This document shows positions 12,481 to 19,787 of a DNA stretch of 31,975 bases, piece by piece. How positions within the stretch are numbered: the stretch's first letter is position 1; every line of letters starts with the position of its first letter. This DNA comes from a virus. The notes beneath the pieces were generated by a model that saw nothing but the letters and a program-made list of their open reading frames with translations, was not told the origin of the DNA and made no database searches. Position numbers and translations under genes: made by a program. Location: positions 1-31,975 of the IMG/VR virus record IMGVR_UViG_3300042261_000055, one strand, 5' to 3'.

Positions 12481-12661
12481 TGTTCTTATCCCACTCTTCT
12501 GTCGCTGCGTGGAACGCACGACCACCAGCAGACCAGACACTAGGCTCTTCAGGTAGTTGTAGCAATCTGCCTAAGTAATACTGATACCCACAGGTCAGGT
12601 AAGTTGTAAAGGCTGAGTAAGAAATATGACCAGGTAATTGATAGTCACCAAGTTGAATCAT
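12473..12661 (-). CDS. RecB/Cas4-like nuclease, N-terminal part (62 aa)
   Basis: HISYSAFTTYLTCGYQYYL with C24 is the typical N-terminal Fe-S cysteine segment of this nuclease family; GRAFHAATEEWDK normally continues directly into the domain found in the next ORF, one frame over. It stops with TAG 8 bases into that ORF. ACAGGAGAAAAG precedes the ATG. A complement of this ribosome site lies in the leader (12702-12709). Confidence 0.65.
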   Translation of the reverse strand: MIQLGDYQLPGHISYSAFTTYLTCGYQYYLGRLLQLPEEPSVWSAGGRAFHAATEEWDKNND

Positions 12662-12665
12662 CTTT

Positions 12666-12734
12666 TCTCCTGTTCTATTTATTACTTAAACCCCCAGGAG
12701 GACAGGAGATGACTCAACTAGGGGCTTAAGTAAT
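12666..12734 (-). promoter_or_regulatory. Leader with long hairpin and anti-ribosome-site element
   Basis: On the transcript, arms at 12721-12734 and 12681-12694 pair 13 of 14 bases. The loop contains TCTCCTGT (12702-12709), exactly complementary to the ribosome site ACAGGAGA (12666-12673) of the nuclease gene. The 7-base link between the second arm and the ribosome site is short to span a 14-bp stem, so the two pairings look like alternatives: a translational switch. Chance complementarity to this phage's common ACAGGAG site is the alternative. Confidence 0.45.
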
Positions 12735-12767
12735 TCTATTTATTTATTCAGTTATAGTAGAACTATA

Positions 12768-13151
12768 TCATACATTATCGGTAGATGATGCACGAGACAC
12801 GGTTCTAATTCTGTGGCAATTAGCACAGACAACTTCACACTTTTCTATTTCTTTTTTAATCGCTTCCATTGACCTAGTTAAGGAAGTAGCAATGTTAAAT
12901 TTTTTATCCTTAAGGTGGTCAAAATCTAATGCGCTAGGATGTTCATTATATCCACAATCGGTACATCCTTTTTCTAATTTATATTTATTTAGAAAATCTA
13001 ATTTTAATTTACGAACAGATTTTATATATTCATATGATGCTGTCTTACATAGACAGCAGAATTCTTTTTTGAGTCTTATATGCTTTTGATAACCACTTCT
13101 AGTACCGCATACGGCAGACTCAGGTCTGCCTCGCTTTTCCCTTATAATCAG
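12768..13151 (-). CDS. HNH endonuclease without a standard start codon (127 aa)
   Basis: Coding content is clear: KRGRPESAVCGTRSGYQKH, CCLC, then the HNH core CTDCGYNEHPSALDFDHL and EKCEVVCANCHRIRT. Two CxxC pairs and D-H of the bba-metal fold are intact. The frame is open from a TAG at about 13170 to TGA at 12768 and contains no ATG, GTG or TTG before the core. CTG at 13149-13151 with an AGAAAGAGA stretch upstream is my best guess for the start. Such genes are usually mobile homing-type endonucleases. A lost start, a missing first exon or CTG initiation are all possible. Confidence 0.65.
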   Translation of the reverse strand: MIIREKRGRPESAVCGTRSGYQKHIRLKKEFCCLCKTASYEYIKSVRKLKLDFLNKYKLEKGCTDCGYNEHPSALDFDHLKDKKFNIATSLTRSMEAIKKEIEKCEVVCANCHRIRTVSRASSTDNV

Positions 13152-13169
13152 TGTATTCTCTTTCTATTA

Positions 13170-13191
13170 TATAAGGGGCTCCGCCCCTATA
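13170..13191. terminator. GC-rich hairpin in A/T-rich DNA, possible terminator
   Basis: GGGGC-TCC-GCCCC (175-187 within 13170-13191) flanked by TATA on each side, which extends the stem with one bulged A. A/T-rich DNA follows on the right; on the left are TAATAGAAAG bases. It lies between the lysis operon terminator and the HNH gene and may insulate them. Confidence 0.4.
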
Positions 13192-13309
13192 TATATCATA
13201 TTATTATATATCAATTATACACATAACTTCAAAAGAAAGTCAATTCAATGAGTAACCGACACACCGAAGAATTTCCTAATTGGTTTGAGACGACCCCTGC
13301 TAGAAACAC

Positions 13310-13354
13310 AAAAAGAACCCCCCAGCCTAGTATTTCTACTAGACCAGGGGGTTT
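13310..13354 (-). terminator. Intrinsic terminator of the late/lysis operon
   Basis: On the - strand, AACCCCC/GGGGGTT and CTAGTA/TACTAG arms form a long hairpin with a small internal loop and a four-base loop, followed by CTTTTTGTG. It stands 40 bases after the holin-like gene, the last gene of the leftward late operon. This placement and the T tract make termination convincing. Confidence 0.8.
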
Positions 13355-13390
13355 ATGTGTCTTAAATCGGCTCTGGTGACCTCTGAGAGG

Positions 13391-13606
13391 CTATTCTGCG
13401 GAGCCTCGTCCGTATTCCTTTTCGTTCTTATCTGCCCATTTAGCCAGTGGTGCTGCCAATGCGCCAATCAGTACAGCATATTCAGGTTTTAAATCAGTCA
13501 GCAAAGCAATACCCATAGTGATACCTGCTGCAAGCAGGGCACGTAGATAAGACTTAAATGCTGCTATCTCTTTAGGTCCTAAGAATTTATCAATCAGTTT
13601 CTTCAT
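13391..13606 (-). CDS. Holin-like membrane protein (71 aa)
   Basis: A short amphipathic N-terminus (MKKLIDKFLGPKEIAAFKSY) is followed by two hydrophobic segments (about 22-37 and 43-56) and a charged tail. This matches small two-helix holins of actinobacteriophages. It overlaps the CHAP endolysin gene by four bases and ends the operon before the terminator. It would open the membrane for lysis timing. Confidence 0.65.
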   Translation of the reverse strand: MKKLIDKFLGPKEIAAFKSYLRALLAAGITMGIALLTDLKPEYAVLIGALAAPLAKWADKNEKEYGRGSAE

Positions 13607-14094
13607 TTCTTACTCCATTTTGGTCGTCCAAAGCCAACGATATATACAGGCAGTTTGCGCTTATTGTTGGCTTTGTAAGCGCGTACCTTCTTAGCAACAC
13701 AGCCACCATTTGACTGGCTACCTGTCTTGCCATCTTCGGTAGTATTGCCTTCCACCGTAAGAAGTGTACCGTCATTGAGTACCTCAATAACAATACCTAC
13801 GTGGTCTACCTTCTCTCCGTTAGGGAAATCAAAGAATACTATATCACCATATTCAGGCTTCTTAGAGCCAATGTTGTGCCATTGTCCTTTGCCCTGAAAT
13901 CCTGCTACACCAGCAGGCGTATATACACAACTAGGTATCTTTAAACCTACCTGCTTTGCACACCAATCAACAAAGTAACCGCACCAGAATTGCCCATTGT
14001 TATTATTGTATTTAACTTTGTTAGAGTTGGCTGGCTTTTCAGAAGTACCAACTTCTTGAACTGCTGTAAAACAGAAGTCTTCTCTTTGCCCCAT
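13603..14094 (-). CDS. CHAP-domain endolysin (163 aa)
   Basis: A single CHAP domain: C38 in FWCGYFVDWC, H98 in KVDHVGIV and E115/N117 in VEGNT form the catalytic set of amidase/peptidase CHAP enzymes. YGDIVFF is the usual strand before the His. There is no separate wall-binding domain and no signal peptide, so it depends on a holin. Flanked by two small membrane proteins, forming the lysis cassette. It cleaves peptide bonds in peptidoglycan. Confidence 0.85.
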   Translation of the reverse strand: MGQREDFCFTAVQEVGTSEKPANSNKVKYNNNNGQFWCGYFVDWCAKQVGLKIPSCVYTPAGVAGFQGKGQWHNIGSKKPEYGDIVFFDFPNGEKVDHVGIVIEVLNDGTLLTVEGNTTEDGKTGSQSNGGCVAKKVRAYKANNKRKLPVYIVGFGRPKWSKK

Positions 14095-14096
14095 TG

Positions 14097-14300
14097 TTAT
14101 TTACCTATAAGTTCCTTGACTAAATCAGTAAGCAGGTTTACTTTTTCATTTAATAAATTAACTTTATCTTTTAAACTCTCGCCAGAATTAGGTTTAAGTT
14201 CATATAAATAATGTTTAACTAAGAATCTAACTCCAGCAACAACAGCACCCACTAGGGCAAGTAGTGCAGTTGATATACCTGCCCATTCGTTTATAGTCAT
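14097..14300 (-). CDS. Membrane protein with C-terminal coiled coil (67 aa)
   Basis: MTINEWAGISTALLALVGAV provides one membrane helix (to about residue 28), followed by a polar hinge (YELKPNSGES) and a heptad helix (LKDKVNLLNEKVNLLTDLVK). Such proteins often lie beside phage endolysins and may act as holin or antiholin. Overlaps the propeller-like tail gene by one base. Confidence 0.6.
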   Translation of the reverse strand: MTINEWAGISTALLALVGAVVAGVRFLVKHYLYELKPNSGESLKDKVNLLNEKVNLLTDLVKELIGK

Positions 14301-16240
14301 TATACGGTCCTTACCATTATTTGAATTATGCCACCGAAACCATCAAATCTTTTATCAGGTGGAGTCATACGAGTAAATGATATTTGCTCTATGACTACTT
14401 GCCGACTCTCACCAGTGGTGAGGTCCTGCCAAGTAATAACGTCTCCGCCTTCTTCAATGTTTTCTAGTAGTTGTAATCGCTCTAATGCTTTACCTTCATA
14501 GCCAGATACAACATTGTATCTATCTGTTTCAACATCAAAGCAATAGACAGGAAATTTTATAATTCTTTGGCGAGGCGTAGCAATAGTAGCCTTTGCTTGG
14601 TAGCCCTTAAATATTGGACCTTCGCTAGTAGTGGTAGCATCACGAGTAAATGCAAACTTGTAGGCTACATATTCTTGTGCAGTTTCAGGTTGAGAGGTAG
14701 TTACTTCAACAGCAGTTACACCTGTCTCGTAGGTAATATGTTCATATGCTATATCATCTTTATCAACAGTTTGAAGAGTAAGTGAACCATAGGTAAAATC
14801 ACCACGTGCAAGTAAACGCTTAAAGTTCTTAGGCTCTAGTGTGCCATATCTAATATAGCCAGTAGTTAGATAGCCAGTAGATGCAAGAGTTGAAGTTGAT
14901 TGAATAGCAATACCATTACTGCCAGATGTAGTAAATGCTATCTGGTCTGTATTGCCTACAAAATCTACGCTAGTTGCATATCCAGTAACTCCATCTAGGT
15001 ACGTATCTTTAGCGTAGGCAAATCTTAAAGTTTCTATTTCAGTTCCTAAATCAATCCTATATAATCCAGCATAGGTATTGATAGAACCAGTTACGTAGAC
15101 AAATCTATCTCTAAATGCAAAGTCTAATCCTGTATTAGAACTTTCAATGATTAGTGGACCATAAGTTAAGTTACCAGTAGTATCACTAATATCGGCTACT
15201 CGGACACCTTTGTTAGTGCCGATTACTAAATATCCTAAGTAGGATTCAATCTTATGTGGATACTCACCACTAGGTAATTGTGCTGCAATAATACCTGATG
15301 TAAGAGTTGGCATTACACCAGAAGTATTTAAAGTAAACTTATAAATTGCACCGCTAGTGCCAGCATAACCAGCAGCATAGATAGCAGAACCGCCCTCGGA
15401 TATAGATGTCCAAGTCCAGTCAGCATTTGGATGTGTATAAGTAGCAGTTGGTAGTGTGTGAGTAGTGCCCTTTGCGTTAGTTAATTCATAAATAGATGCG
15501 CCAATACCAGCAACAAGACGTTGCTTAACCCAGTTTAGTTTTACCTTTTCGCTACCAGTATTATAGTAACGAGAATAACCAGCAGTAGGAGTAGCAATAG
15601 GACCTGTGTAGATATGGTCATTATCTGCTATAAAAAGATTAACACCATCTGTAGCAATATCTAAAATAGCAGTATCTAATGGAGTTGCTATTGTAGTTAC
15701 ATCTGTATAGGTAACTGCAGTACCATCAGGTGTATAGTTCTTGATAGTTGTACTTGCTGGAATCCAACCAAGAATTTTATCTGTTGAACCATCTACTATA
15801 GATATAAGTTTATATATACCGCTAGTTACACCAGTTAGGTTACTGGTTTCTTTAAGTAAAGTTACCTGCCCCTTAGTCCATACATTTACATTATTGCTAT
15901 CTTTAAACATACGATATTCGTGTTCAAGTGTAGTACTAGGATGTTGTGGGTCATAGAAGGTAATACCAGTACCAGCGTGGAAGGACATTTGGCTACGAAT
16001 CCACCAACCAGTAAGAGATTGTTCTCCTGGTTCTGTGCTACTATCAAATTGTTCTTTACGATATGGAGCAGTTTGTCTGATGTATGGACGTTCATCATTT
16101 ATAGCATAGAAGAATGGTTGTCCACCAACCGCTACGTCATATGAGTCAGATGTATTCTGCCAGTATGTACTTGTAGATACGATACCAACATCAACCGCAA
16201 TAGCCCGTTCTTCACGACCTTCGGTTATATCTCTAGTCAT
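14300..16240 (-). CDS. Tail protein with beta-propeller-like repeats (646 aa)
   Basis: Repeated YLGYLVIGTNKGVRVADI-, DFAFRDRFVYVTG- and DGVNLFIADNDHIYTG-like strands with Gly/Thr-rich turns suggest a beta-propeller. The N-terminal WWIRSQMSFHAG and C-terminal IQIMVRTV look virion-like. In short-tailed phages a propeller-bearing nozzle occupies a comparable position; minor tail protein is the safer name. It follows the adhesin cassette and precedes lysis genes in the late operon. Confidence 0.55.
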   Translation of the reverse strand: MTRDITEGREERAIAVDVGIVSTSTYWQNTSDSYDVAVGGQPFFYAINDERPYIRQTAPYRKEQFDSSTEPGEQSLTGWWIRSQMSFHAGTGITFYDPQHPSTTLEHEYRMFKDSNNVNVWTKGQVTLLKETSNLTGVTSGIYKLISIVDGSTDKILGWIPASTTIKNYTPDGTAVTYTDVTTIATPLDTAILDIATDGVNLFIADNDHIYTGPIATPTAGYSRYYNTGSEKVKLNWVKQRLVAGIGASIYELTNAKGTTHTLPTATYTHPNADWTWTSISEGGSAIYAAGYAGTSGAIYKFTLNTSGVMPTLTSGIIAAQLPSGEYPHKIESYLGYLVIGTNKGVRVADISDTTGNLTYGPLIIESSNTGLDFAFRDRFVYVTGSINTYAGLYRIDLGTEIETLRFAYAKDTYLDGVTGYATSVDFVGNTDQIAFTTSGSNGIAIQSTSTLASTGYLTTGYIRYGTLEPKNFKRLLARGDFTYGSLTLQTVDKDDIAYEHITYETGVTAVEVTTSQPETAQEYVAYKFAFTRDATTTSEGPIFKGYQAKATIATPRQRIIKFPVYCFDVETDRYNVVSGYEGKALERLQLLENIEEGGDVITWQDLTTGESRQVVIEQISFTRMTPPDKRFDGFGGIIQIMVRTV

Positions 16241-16263
16241 TATGCTCCTTGATTAAAGTTTTA

Positions 16264-16494
16264 TTACTTAGATAGTGCAGTAATTTCCTCAGCAGTAAGT
16301 CCTAACGCCGCTAACTTAGCCTGTGCGCTAGCCTTTGCCTCTGCTGCTGCTGCTTCTACCGCCTTACGCTCTGCTTGTTCTGTAGCGTATGCTTCTGCAT
16401 TTGCTTCCATCTCCGCGATTTCCTCAGCAGTTAGTTCGATAACTTCCTGCTCGCCTGTTTCGCAGTTGATGATTACCTTAGTTGGTTTATCCAT
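16264..16494 (-). CDS. Small coiled-coil protein of the tail region (76 aa)
   Basis: After a short beta segment (KVIINCETGEQEVIELTAEE) the protein is an Ala/Glu-rich helix (about residues 24-62), ending LGLTAEEITALSK. Such proteins beside tail fibre genes often assist assembly. No signal or membrane segment. The role is inferred from position. Confidence 0.55.
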   Translation of the reverse strand: MDKPTKVIINCETGEQEVIELTAEEIAEMEANAEAYATEQAERKAVEAAAAEAKASAQAKLAALGLTAEEITALSK

Positions 16495-16502
16495 TATTTT
16501 TC

Positions 16503-17024
16503 CTAACTGTTCTTAATTCCGTAAAGATAGAATGATGAGCCTGAAACAAAGTTAAAACCTTGCTGATAAAAAACAAGAGATGTAATTGCAGATGTATTGT
16601 TCCATAAACCAGCAGTAGCGCCTCTTAGCCAAATTGAAGAACTGTTATTTTCTGCTCCATAATCACCAGACATAGGTTTTGCTACAGAAGATAAATAATT
16701 TGGAATGTAGATTTCAATAGAAGAAAAAGTGTTTGCAGTAATACTGCCAGCATCAACAGCATTTTCAAACCACAATCTTGTGGTTGCCGTTCGTCTTGAA
16801 GATGAAGCCGTTGTATTGTATCCATTTATTTCTGTACTTGAATGATTAGCGCTAGTGCCATTTACTGATAATTGCAATGAACCTAGATTACCACCATCAT
16901 CACTTCTTGCCGATATTTTTACCAACAAATCGGTATAAGTTGCAGGAATAGCGCTAAAGGTAACTGAAGCGGCTGAACTGCTTAGTGTGTTGGAAGAAAT
17001 TAGGGTGTATGTAGGACTAGCCAT
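16503..17024 (-). CDS. Tail-associated adhesin-like protein, paralogue 3 (173 aa)
   Basis: SSSAASVTFSAIPATYTDLL and C-terminal LYGIKNS match the other two paralogues at 17517-18005 and 18008-18610; the middle differs. Ser/Thr-rich beta sandwich, likely a receptor-binding or decoration domain. Its ATG lies in the last eight bases of the HNH gene, so translation depends on that gene's end. No N-terminal LAGN anchor. Confidence 0.6.
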   Translation of the reverse strand: MASPTYTLISSNTLSSSAASVTFSAIPATYTDLLVKISARSDDGGNLGSLQLSVNGTSANHSSTEINGYNTTASSSRRTATTRLWFENAVDAGSITANTFSSIEIYIPNYLSSVAKPMSGDYGAENNSSSIWLRGATAGLWNNTSAITSLVFYQQGFNFVSGSSFYLYGIKNS

Positions 17025-17517
17025 TCTTTACCTTCTTTGCATTACGTCTTGTAGTTGCTTGATGGCAAGGTAGGCATACCGCCTTACCGCTTCTCCAAAC
17101 TTTAATGTTTGTTTCCGTCCATTCGTGTAGATTGTTTTTACATAATCCTACATTTGCTCTAACGCTTGCGCCTTTGGCTACGTTATCTTCCATAGATGTA
17201 AGTTTCATATGGTTTGGATTAATGCAACGGCGGTGTTTGCAAGTTGTTCCGCTTATACATTCGGAAGGATTGTGGCAAGTATGGTCTACAACCATTCCAT
17301 CTGGAATCTCGCCATACTGGCTAAACCAAGATAGACGGTGAACAAAGATAGCGTGTTGCTTTCCGTTGATAATACGGCGCATTTTGCCATAACCATCTTT
17401 AACTACTGACTTATTCCATAACCAGCAAGACTCTGAATCAAGAACATTAACGTCAGCAAACAAACGATTCAATAATAAATCGTTAGCAAGCATTTCGTGT
17501 TTAGCAATTGTTGCCAT
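17017..17517 (-). CDS. HNH homing-type endonuclease within the tail cassette (166 aa)
   Basis: CWLWNKSVVKDGYGKMRR, FVHRLSW, GEIPDGMVVDHTCHNP and CINPNHMKLTSMEDN are the hallmarks of phage HNH endonucleases, with the catalytic DH and zinc-binding cysteines intact; a second CxxC-like pair (LPCH) lies near the basic C-terminus. It overlaps both neighbouring tail genes by one and eight bases, an exact fit typical of a free-standing homing gene that settled between paralogues. Confidence 0.85.
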   Translation of the reverse strand: MATIAKHEMLANDLLLNRLFADVNVLDSESCWLWNKSVVKDGYGKMRRIINGKQHAIFVHRLSWFSQYGEIPDGMVVDHTCHNPSECISGTTCKHRRCINPNHMKLTSMEDNVAKGASVRANVGLCKNNLHEWTETNIKVWRSGKAVCLPCHQATTRRNAKKVKNG

Positions 17518-18005
17518 TATGCCGCCTTAATTCCGTAGATAGTAGCAATAGTTCCAGTAGCAAAATCACCTGAACTAACTTTTAAGGTAACCGTATTGAT
17601 TGCAGATGTCGAGCGCCATAAACCAACTATATTTTCAACAATGCCGCTGCCGTTTTGGTCATTAGCCCCAGAAGATAAATAAGTTTTATAGGTAGAACCA
17701 GCATAAGAAAATACATCAATTTGAATGACGCCCTTTTGTGCTGCATAAATAGCGGATACGCTTCCAGCCGTTTGATTTGTTGAGGCAGCGGATAGTGCGC
17801 TTGTGCCATTTCCGTAAAGTCGTGTTCGTGAATAATTTGTTGCAGTGTCCGAGTTAAATTGAATTTGAGCAGTAACGTCTACACTTGAATTACCTACCAA
17901 TATCACTTTTAAATCAGTATAAGTAGATGGAATACTGCTAAAGGTAATTGAAGATGCTGCGCTTGATAGCGTAGTGGTAGCGATTGGTTCGTAAGTAACT
18001 GCCAT
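17517..18005 (-). CDS. Tail-associated adhesin-like protein, paralogue 2 (162 aa)
   Basis: TLSSAASSITFSSIPSTYTD and ending IYGIKAA align with the paralogues on both sides. Central part predicts beta strands (QIQFNSDTATNYSRTRLYG). No anchor domain at the N-terminus. TAATG overlap with the HNH gene, which separates it from paralogue 3. Probably displayed on the virion and host-range related. Confidence 0.6.
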   Translation of the reverse strand: MAVTYEPIATTTLSSAASSITFSSIPSTYTDLKVILVGNSSVDVTAQIQFNSDTATNYSRTRLYGNGTSALSAASTNQTAGSVSAIYAAQKGVIQIDVFSYAGSTYKTYLSSGANDQNGSGIVENIVGLWRSTSAINTVTLKVSSGDFATGTIATIYGIKAA

Positions 18006-18007
18006 TG

Positions 18008-18610
18008 TTAAGCCCCCTTAATGCCATACAAGGCAAAACTAGAATACTGGGCAAAATTGCCTAAATCTTCTGTTAAAGTAATTGAAGTAACTGCAGAAGT
18101 TGATTGCCAAAGATTAGAGTAATACCAAACTTCTCCACTACCATTTGCATCATAACCCTCTAAATGACGTAAAGTTTTATACTTATTGGTATTTGTATAA
18201 TCTAAAATATCTAACACTGAAACACCAAAGATTCCAGCAGTTTCTCCGCTCTTTGGTGGAAATGTTAAAATTGCTTTTGTTAAACCAGTAGAGCCATAAG
18301 CACTAACGCTACTACCTTGTCCATAAAGATAGTGATAGGTATAGTTTGCACCACTATCAGAATTTAATGTTAAATAAACATTTGTTGCATTTCCTGTAGT
18401 CTGACTAGCACAACGCGCTAACATTCGTAATTGCAAATGCTTGTAAGTTGACGGAATAGATGAGAAAGTTACAGAACTTGCTGCAGTTCCAAGTGTTTGC
18501 GTAGCGATAGACTCGAAAGATGGTGGCACATAGGAAGGATTGCCAGCCAAGAATGAATCATACTTAGTGATGTTAGTTAGGCTAGAGCCAGATAGTTTTG
18601 TAATTGCCAT
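18008..18610 (-). CDS. Tail-associated adhesin-like protein with anchor, paralogue 1 (200 aa)
   Basis: N-terminus (about 32 residues) contains FLAGNPSYVPPS, shared with the glycine-rich protein at 18906-19787 (MLAGNTAYIPLS). The remainder matches paralogues 2 and 3 (AASSVTFSSIPSTYKHLQL, ending LYGIKGA). The common N-terminal peptide looks like a virion attachment tag carrying alternative distal domains. Confidence 0.6.
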   Translation of the reverse strand: MAITKLSGSSLTNITKYDSFLAGNPSYVPPSFESIATQTLGTAASSVTFSSIPSTYKHLQLRMLARCASQTTGNATNVYLTLNSDSGANYTYHYLYGQGSSVSAYGSTGLTKAILTFPPKSGETAGIFGVSVLDILDYTNTNKYKTLRHLEGYDANGSGEVWYYSNLWQSTSAVTSITLTEDLGNFAQYSSFALYGIKGA

Positions 18611-18903
18611 TACTCAATCACCTCGTGTTCTGGATTAGTGCATACCCATTGGCAAGTATCTTCATTAAGAGTTATCTCTGGGTGGCAATTAGGATTAGGG
18701 AAAATAAAAGCATCACGAACTGAGTCATAGGTATAACCAATACCTGCGTAGTTCTTGCGAAAATTATTATTGTAAGAAGTTTGTATCCAAGTGCCACCAA
18801 GGTTATCAATCAACCACTGGTAACCCTCATCAGGGTCGTTGTTATCTCCAACAGTTACACGAAGAACGATGTTGTTATTGTCAAGTTCTGCCCAATGAGC
18901 CAT
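18610..18903 (-). CDS. Conserved aquatic-phage tail-region protein (97 aa)
   Basis: MAHWAELDNNNIVLRVTVGD, then GGTWIQTSYNNNFRKNYAGI and PNPNCHPEITLNEDTCQW, resemble a compact protein recalled from many aquatic phages where it occurs with tail fibre genes. The three-element layout (start, KNYAGIGY, LNEDTCQW) is nearly diagnostic. Probably a structural or host-contact protein. Confidence 0.75.
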   Translation of the reverse strand: MAHWAELDNNNIVLRVTVGDNNDPDEGYQWLIDNLGGTWIQTSYNNNFRKNYAGIGYTYDSVRDAFIFPNPNCHPEITLNEDTCQWVCTNPEHEVIE

Positions 18904-18905
18904 AA

Positions 18906-19787
18906 TTAACCTCCAACTTGTGCGCGTGTGTAGCGAACAACCACGATGCCTGAACCACCAGCGCCACCAGAAAAACTTGCAGAACCTGAACCGCCACCAC
19001 CATTGCCGCTATTAGCAGAGCCGCTAGAACCGCCATTGCCACTTGTTCCAGGTGCACCACCAGCAGCAACTGTTCCAGCATAAGAACTTGAACCAGAACC
19101 TGCGGAACCTGCAGAACCAGATGAACCCTTGCCACCGCCACCGCCAGCAACAATGTTTGCGCCAGTGCCAGCAGAACCGCCAGAGTTTCCTTGTCCCGAT
19201 GTTCCACTGCCACCACTGCCAGAAGAACTTACGGTGCCATCGTTGTTGTTGTAATTCATACCTCCACCGCCACCAGAGCCACCAGAGTTGCCACCAAAGT
19301 TGCTGCTAGAAATATTGCTTGAACCAGGGAACGGTCCACCAGCGCCGCCTCCAGTAGTTGAGGTAGAATTAAATGAACTACCGCTACCATTGTAGCCACC
19401 GTACAGGTTCCCACCAGAACCATAACCAGCAGCACCACCACCACCAATAGTTACAGAATAAGACCCAGCACCTAGCGATTGTGATGTTGGATTAACCATA
19501 CCACCACCACCACCACCGCCGCCTTTGTAGCGAATAGTTCCGCTACTTGTACCTGGTCCACCACCACCACCACCTGCGACAACAAGAATATCTGCAGTTA
19601 ATCCACTTGTTCCGCCTGTAATAGTTAAAGTGCCATTGCTTGTAAAAGTATTGTAATAATAAGTTGCATCCGAAGTAAGCGTTCCACCAGAAACACTTAA
19701 AGGAATGTAAGCGGTATTGCCAGCGAGCATAGACCTGCTCTTCGCAAAGCCTTGCAATATGCTGGACTTACTGGCTCTAGAAATCAT
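18906..19787 (-). CDS. Glycine-rich tail protein (293 aa)
   Basis: The anchor SMLAGNTAYIPLS is followed by TFTSNGTLTITGG and ADILVVAGGGGGG, and the end GGSGIVVVRYT; this is the phage glycine-rich domain built of polyglycine helices packed as a bundle. Over a third of the residues appear to be Gly or Ser. In tail adhesins such bundles present host-binding loops. Length and composition suggest rapid evolution by slippage of GGN repeats. Confidence 0.75.
   Translation of the reverse strand: MISRASKSSILQGFAKSRSMLAGNTAYIPLSVSGGTLTSDATYYYNTFTSNGTLTITGGTSGLTADILVVAGGGGGGPGTSSGTIRYKGGGGGGGGMVNPTSQSLGAGSYSVTIGGGGAAGYGSGGNLYGGYNGSGSSFNSTSTTGGGAGGPFPGSSNISSSNFGGNSGGSGGGGGMNYNNNDGTVSSSGSGGSGTSGQGNSGGSAGTGANIVAGGGGGKGSSGSAGSAGSGSSSYAGTVAAGGAPGTSGNGGSSGSANSGNGGGGSGSASFSGGAGGSGIVVVRYTRAQVGG

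Noticed and set aside
12892-13089. + strand ORF of 65 codons
   Set aside because: It is the antisense of the HNH gene at 12768-13151, which has clear HNH motifs.
13248-13379. + strand ORF of 43 codons with NWFETT-like start
   Set aside because: The start faintly recalls phage methyltransferases, but the frame then runs through the terminator hairpin and has no further similarity, and the ribosome site is poor.
19043-19309. + strand His/Gln-rich ORF
   Set aside because: Antisense of the glycine-rich tail gene.
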